Positions 38,437 to 41,134 of a stretch of DNA of 41,134 nt are shown in pieces. The notes under the pieces were generated by a model that saw only the letters and a list, made by a program, of their open reading frames with translations, did not search any database and had not been told where the DNA came from. This DNA is from a virus. The number at the start of each line of letters is the position of its first letter. The first letter of the stretch is position 1. The DNA lies in IMG/VR virus record IMGVR_UViG_3300009285_005078, positions 1-41,134 of that record; one strand, 5' to 3'. The position numbers and the translations under genes are program-made.

Positions 38437-39177
38437 TCACCCGTAAATCCGCTTCAAGTCCGCTGCCCGCTTCGCCAGCACCGGATCGACGGCTGGCGGG
38501 CCGTTCGCCCGTGGCCGGCCCTGGTTCTGCTCCCGCGTCAGCCAGTTCACCAGAAACCTCGGCATCCCCTTCGCCGTTTTCCGCTTCGTCGGATTCGCCC
38601 GCGCCCACGCCAGCGCATTCCGACACGTTGCCAACACGTCAAGGCCCGGATAGAGCGGCCCCCATTCGTCAAGCTGGGATTGCGTCAACGACCATTCGTG
38701 GCAGTCCTTCGACCCGACCACCGGGAACGCCAACACCGCCGGCTCCGATGGCGGCTGAGCCGCCTCGGGGCTAACGCTCTTGATCTTTTGTAGAGACGGA
38801 GACGGAGACGGAGAACGCGTGTTGTTATTGGCTGTGTTATGCCCGGCGTTACGCTGTTCGTTACGCTCTCGGTAACGTGCTTGGCGGTCGGCCCGAACGA
38901 TGGATTGCGCTAACACCCTATCGAGCGTGCCGTTATGCCAACCGTCCGGCCGGAGTTCGAAGCGTGCGAGGACCGGCCCACGGACGCGGGACCACGCCAG
39001 CGCATCTCCGCAGGCTTTCGCCAGAATCCGCTCGTCGTTCGGCAGCGCCCCGCCGCGTAAATGCGCTTCGTCCAAGAGGTTGCGATACGCGCCCTGTTCT
39101 TCCAGCGTCATGTCCGTGTAGGCCGTCGATTTCCGCCAGCGATCGATCCACCACCACAGGGCATTCAGTCGGGCCAT
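38437..39177 (-). CDS. DUF1376-like replication-type phage protein
   Basis: 246 residues from ATG 39177. The N-terminal 90 residues match the DUF1376 pattern: LWWWIDRWRKSTAYTDMTLEEQGAYRNLLDEAHLRGG-type (key parts: W..D......T..M...E.GAYRNLLD, then LPNDERILAKACG). A low-complexity linker (PSPSPS from a GGAGAC hexamer repeat near 38791-38818) leads to a C-terminal domain with CRNALAWARANPTKRKTAKGMPRFLVNWL, as in phage replication-initiation proteins where it joins a helicase-loader. A longer ORF start at 39363 is a shadow. No helicase or primase gene was found in the window. Confidence 0.75.
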   Translation of the reverse strand: MARLNALWWWIDRWRKSTAYTDMTLEEQGAYRNLLDEAHLRGGALPNDERILAKACGDALAWSRVRGPVLARFELRPDGWHNGTLDRVLAQSIVRADRQARYRERNEQRNAGHNTANNNTRSPSPSPSLQKIKSVSPEAAQPPSEPAVLAFPVVGSKDCHEWSLTQSQLDEWGPLYPGLDVLATCRNALAWARANPTKRKTAKGMPRFLVNWLTREQNQGRPRANGPPAVDPVLAKRAADLKRIYG

Positions 39178-39182
39178 CCGGG

Positions 39183-39617
39183 TTACTCCACCCTCGTCAG
39201 CCGATAGGCACTGGTCCGCCGCCGGCCCTCGGGCGTCTCCACCGTGCCCTGCTTGTTCGCCAACATGTAGCCTTGCGGCTCCAGCGCCCGCCTGACCTCG
39301 GCGACCCTGGTCCGCCAGCCGCCCGTCCCGGCCAAGTGTGCCAAGGTCTGCATCGTCACCCACTGGCCGAGATGGGCCAGGAAGTACCGCGCCACGCCTT
39401 GCGCCAACGGGCAGAGGCTAGCGAGGCTCGGCTCGTCGCCGTCCCAGAGTCGCCCGAGCGGATGCCGCTGTCGGTACGCCGCCACTCGGCACGACGGCCG
39501 GCAGTAGTCTTGATCCTTCCGGGTCGGCGCGAAGGACTGGCCACACCCTAGACAGGCCCGAGTAACGGCTTGGTAACGCCTTCCAATCGAGTTCTCGGCT
39601 GGCGAAGGGTCTAGCAT
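39183..39617 (-). CDS. zinc-finger plus winged-helix protein
   Basis: 144 residues. CLGCGQSFAPTRKDQDYCRPSCRVAAYRQRH (two CxxC pairs, the CRxSCRVAAYRQR end typical of small DNA-binding zinc fingers in phages), then a winged-helix-like part (FLAHLGQWVTMQTLAHLAG..WRTRVAEVRRALEPQGY). A DNA-binding role in replication or early transcription is likely. It lies directly before the DUF1376 gene, with five bases between. Confidence 0.7.
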   Translation of the reverse strand: MLDPSPAENSIGRRYQAVTRACLGCGQSFAPTRKDQDYCRPSCRVAAYRQRHPLGRLWDGDEPSLASLCPLAQGVARYFLAHLGQWVTMQTLAHLAGTGGWRTRVAEVRRALEPQGYMLANKQGTVETPEGRRRTSAYRLTRVE

Positions 39618-39620
39618 GGG

Positions 39621-39953
39621 TCAAGCCTTGAGAAGCGCCTGGACGGCGCCGAGAGCCAGTGTTGCCTGTCGCCTTAGTTCAGCTTCGTAACCGCCATCGG
39701 CATCCGCCAGCGCCCGCGCCAGCGTGCGGGCGAGGGCTTCGGTCGGGCGCGTTACCTCCAGCGCACAGGCCGTGACGGTCTTGGTGACATCCCGCAATTG
39801 GACGTGCAGCCGCGCGATCTCCTGCTGCGCCTGCTCCAGCGCGGCACAGACGGCCAAGATGGACTCCGCATCTGCGACACAGGCCAGCGTGTGTGCAGCG
39901 TTCTGAGCAATCTTTCTCGCTCGCGCCACCGCCGCCGTCAGGTCGTCACTCAT
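39621..39953 (-). CDS. helical coiled-coil protein
   Basis: 110 residues, alanine-rich and helical throughout, with a heptad-like middle (ALEQAQQEIARLHVQLRDVTKTV). No enzyme motif. Its stop reads GGCTTGACCC, resembling the ends of genes at 5175, 10727 and the start of the gap at 28032. Unrecognised. Confidence 0.55.
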   Translation of the reverse strand: MSDDLTAAVARARKIAQNAAHTLACVADAESILAVCAALEQAQQEIARLHVQLRDVTKTVTACALEVTRPTEALARTLARALADADGGYEAELRRQATLALGAVQALLKA

Positions 39954-40123
39954 GACTCACCCGCCCGGTGCTCCTCGTCGCGTTCGGCCTCGCGCTCTCG
40001 CCGCCTAGCTTCGGCCCACGCCCGGTAATAGCCGTCCTTGCCGTGGTCGATGTCGCCGTAGCACATCGAGCAGATACGCTGTCCTTCCGGCACTGAGACC
40101 CCACAACATGTGCAGTTCGCCAT
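39950..40123 (-). CDS. zinc-ribbon mini-protein
   Basis: 57 residues from ATG 40123. CTCCGVSVPEGQRICSMC gives a CxxC pair and a second CxxC in ribbon spacing, followed by a charged helix (EARRREREAERDEEHRAGES). An upstream extension in the same frame is shadow of the neighbouring gene. Function unknown. Confidence 0.6.
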   Translation of the reverse strand: MANCTCCGVSVPEGQRICSMCYGDIDHGKDGYYRAWAEARRREREAERDEEHRAGES

Positions 40124-40127
40124 TGGC

Positions 40128-40370
40128 TCACCCCTCCGCTCGCTCGATGGCCTCGGCGCAGGCGTCGCACCCATCGTTGAACGCTGCCCGAGTGGAATAG
40201 GCATCGCCGTTGTCAGGCAACTTCAGGCCTCGGCACGTCTGCGCGCACCGCTTGCGCTCGGCCTTAACCGCTTCCCCGTACAGGGCGTCATACATATTCG
40301 ACGGCTTGGGACTCATCGCCATCACGCGCCGCCTTTCTTGGTCAGGGCGAGGGCGGCTGGGCTCGCTCAC
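40128..40370 (-). CDS. phage protein of the CAxxCR...CAEAI family, paralogue B
   Basis: 80 residues. AERKRCAQTCRGLKLPDNGDAY and NDGCDACAEAIERAEG repeat the two signature helices of the gene at 38003-38287. GTG start overlaps the stop of the very short gene upstream (GTGA). A methionine further in (MAMSPKPSNMYDALY) could be an alternative start. Confidence 0.6.
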   Translation of the reverse strand: MSEPSRPRPDQERRRVMAMSPKPSNMYDALYGEAVKAERKRCAQTCRGLKLPDNGDAYSTRAAFNDGCDACAEAIERAEG

Positions 40371-40513
40371 GGCCGCCTCCCGGAAATGCTCATCACGTCG
40401 TCATGCAGTCGCCACGCCAGTAATCGCCGAACGAACGTCAGCAGCGATTCCGGCCGTTGGCTTGATAGAACAAATCGACCCGCCGCATCCCGAGCCGTCC
40501 AGATGCGCCTCAT
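40367..40513 (-). CDS. short gene, 48 residues
   Basis: ATG at 40513 overlaps the upstream stop (ATGA) and its own TGA overlaps the downstream GTG start (GTGA), a strong coupling signature on both sides. The product is basic with a Trp/Leu-rich helix (SLLTFVRRLLAWRLHDDV). It is below the usual ORF size cut-off. Function unknown. Confidence 0.65.
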   Translation of the reverse strand: MRRIWTARDAAGRFVLSSQRPESLLTFVRRLLAWRLHDDVMSISGRRP

Positions 40514-40704
40514 GGCGTCGGCTCCTCTCCCGTCATGTGCAATACGCGCTTGCGCTCATCGAGAGCACAAATCGAGCACCAATGGTGCTTCCGTAACGGC
40601 CGGGTCCGGCTCGTCATCCATTCGTCATGACCGCACACGAGGTGCAGGCACCAGCGCATCCGATTCAGCGGTGACCGATCTACGCGCATCACGTTACGCA
40701 GCAT
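40510..40704 (-). CDS. small zinc-binding protein
   Basis: 64 residues. RWCLHLVCGHDEWM..KHHWCSICALDERKR contains C..H..C.H and CxxC, enough for one zinc site. Its ATG overlaps the upstream TAA. Function unknown. Confidence 0.55.
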   Translation of the reverse strand: MLRNVMRVDRSPLNRMRWCLHLVCGHDEWMTSRTRPLRKHHWCSICALDERKRVLHMTGEEPTP

Positions 40705-40970
40705 TAGTCGCCTTCAGCATCCCTCCGCAGTAGCAGCAAAACCGCATCCCGTTCTCGGCGGGCGTGCCCTCGTTGATCATGAACTTGTGCCCGCAGGCCG
40801 TGTCGTACGCACGTGTCCTCGTCCTCGACCCAGCAGCAGTGCTGTATTTTCTGGCCCTCGCGCAGCCCCGCCCGCAGGCAGGACTCGGCTAGTTTTTGGG
40901 CCCAGCTTGCGAGATACATCTTCTGCGCAGCAACCTGCCACTCCGCTTCTTCTCGCACCCAGTCAGCCAT
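40694..40970 (-). pseudogene. zinc-ribbon protein gene with a frame jump
   Basis: The N-terminal part (from ATG 40970) reads MADWVREEAEW..REGQKIQHCCWVEDEDT. The signature that should follow, DTACGHKFMINEGTP..GMRFCCYCGG, is present but in another frame, ending TAA at 40694. The first frame instead continues as an Arg-rich shadow to 40704. Phage proteins with W-x-E-D-E-D..T.C....F....G.P......FC..CG are common, so the two halves belong together. A one- or two-base indel near 40800-40825 explains it; natural frameshifting is less likely. As drawn the gene is broken. Confidence 0.6.
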
Positions 40971-41134
40971 CACGTCCTCCGCTGGTAGACGATAGCGGCC
41001 GCGTCCGCCCGTGGGCCGCGTCATGGCAGGGCACGCACACTAGGACGCACTGCTCAAGGTCGGTCGGATCAGCTCCAAGGCTTCGCCTCCCCAGCTCATG
41101 CACATGGCCCATCAGGAGCGCATTCGGTGCGTCC
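40963..41134 (-). CDS. HNH-like protein, N-terminus beyond the window end
   Basis: A frame open to the right edge, ending TGA 40963. The visible part has GHVHELGRRSLGADPTDLEQC and CVPCHDAAHGRT, reminiscent of the end of an HNH finger (H...C..CH). It overlaps the start of the zinc-ribbon gene. Phage HNH endonucleases often act with terminase at the genome end, but only 56 residues are seen here. Confidence 0.5.
   Translation of the reverse strand, partial: DAPNALLMGHVHELGRRSLGADPTDLEQCVLVCVPCHDAAHGRTRPLSSTSGGRDG

Noticed and set aside
38360-38626. 88-codon minus-strand frame near the DUF1376 gene
   Set aside because: Ser/Gly/Glu-rich shadow overlapping the DUF1376 3' end in another frame; the short 38287-38385 gene explains the area better.
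1-41134. tRNA, rRNA and CRISPR arrays
   Set aside because: No cloverleaf-like segment with TTCGA-type arm in context and no regularly spaced repeats were seen; the TTCGA at 356 belongs to the short inverted repeat.

Overview
The window joins two unrelated pieces of DNA. Positions 1 to about 3385 are AT-rich and look like a Patescibacteria (CPR) chromosome. They hold a DUF5671-type membrane protein with a pseudopilin-like tail, a convergent small hypothetical gene, a complete ribosome-associated GTPase TypA/BipA with its own sigma70-type promoter, and the last 30 codons of a convergent gene that shares TypA's terminator. From about 3391 to the right end the sequence is much more GC-rich and is an almost complete tailed-phage genome, read nearly entirely on the minus strand. 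The switch falls between an in-frame stop of the cut cellular gene (3385-3387) and the stop codon of the last phage gene (3391-3393). No integrase, repressor, tRNA or att repeat is seen there, so a chimeric assembly is the simplest reading. A prophage in a CPR cell is possible but unproven.

Read in its own direction (right to left), the phage starts with a block of very small, tightly overlapping early-type genes (34.7-41.1 kb): an HNH-like protein cut by the window end, many zinc-ribbon mini-proteins, a DUF1376 replication-type protein, a DUF1064 protein, a helix-turn-helix protein and a glycosyltransferase-like protein. Next comes the packaging and head module (26.3-34.7 kb): small and large terminase, portal, a GroES-like co-chaperonin with a CxxC insertion, a scaffold-like protein, major capsid protein and a probable decoration protein. 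The tail and receptor module follows (17.1-26.2 kb) with an adaptor, a large tail-hub or stabiliser-like protein, fibre proteins that share short repeats, and a beta-helix tailspike. Three long proteins (11.6-16.5 kb) look like internal or ejection proteins. No tape-measure, sheath or major tail-tube gene was recognised, so a short-tailed (podovirus-like) virion is most likely.

The lysis genes (holin-like protein and SleB-type cell-wall hydrolase) lie at 10.7-11.4 kb with a DUF1353 gene downstream. The last part (3.4-9.6 kb) is accessory: a DEDD-type exonuclease split by a full-length LAGLIDADG intein, a zinc metallopeptidase-like protein, a beta-class DNA methyltransferase, and a set that suggests glycan or small-molecule modification (a SAM methyltransferase, a nucleotidyltransferase-methyltransferase fusion and a GT-B-like glycosyltransferase).

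The most unusual signals are the intein placed in the exonuclease active-site motif, the nucleotidyltransferase-methyltransferase fusion with its neighbours, the CxxC-bearing phage GroES, a standalone NrdR-type zinc ribbon, a 29-bp intergenic element present twice with 25 of 29 positions identical and in the same place relative to flanking genes, several short genes detectable only from start/stop overlaps, and two places where protein signatures jump reading frame. All assignments rest on reading the sequence by eye. No database search was run.
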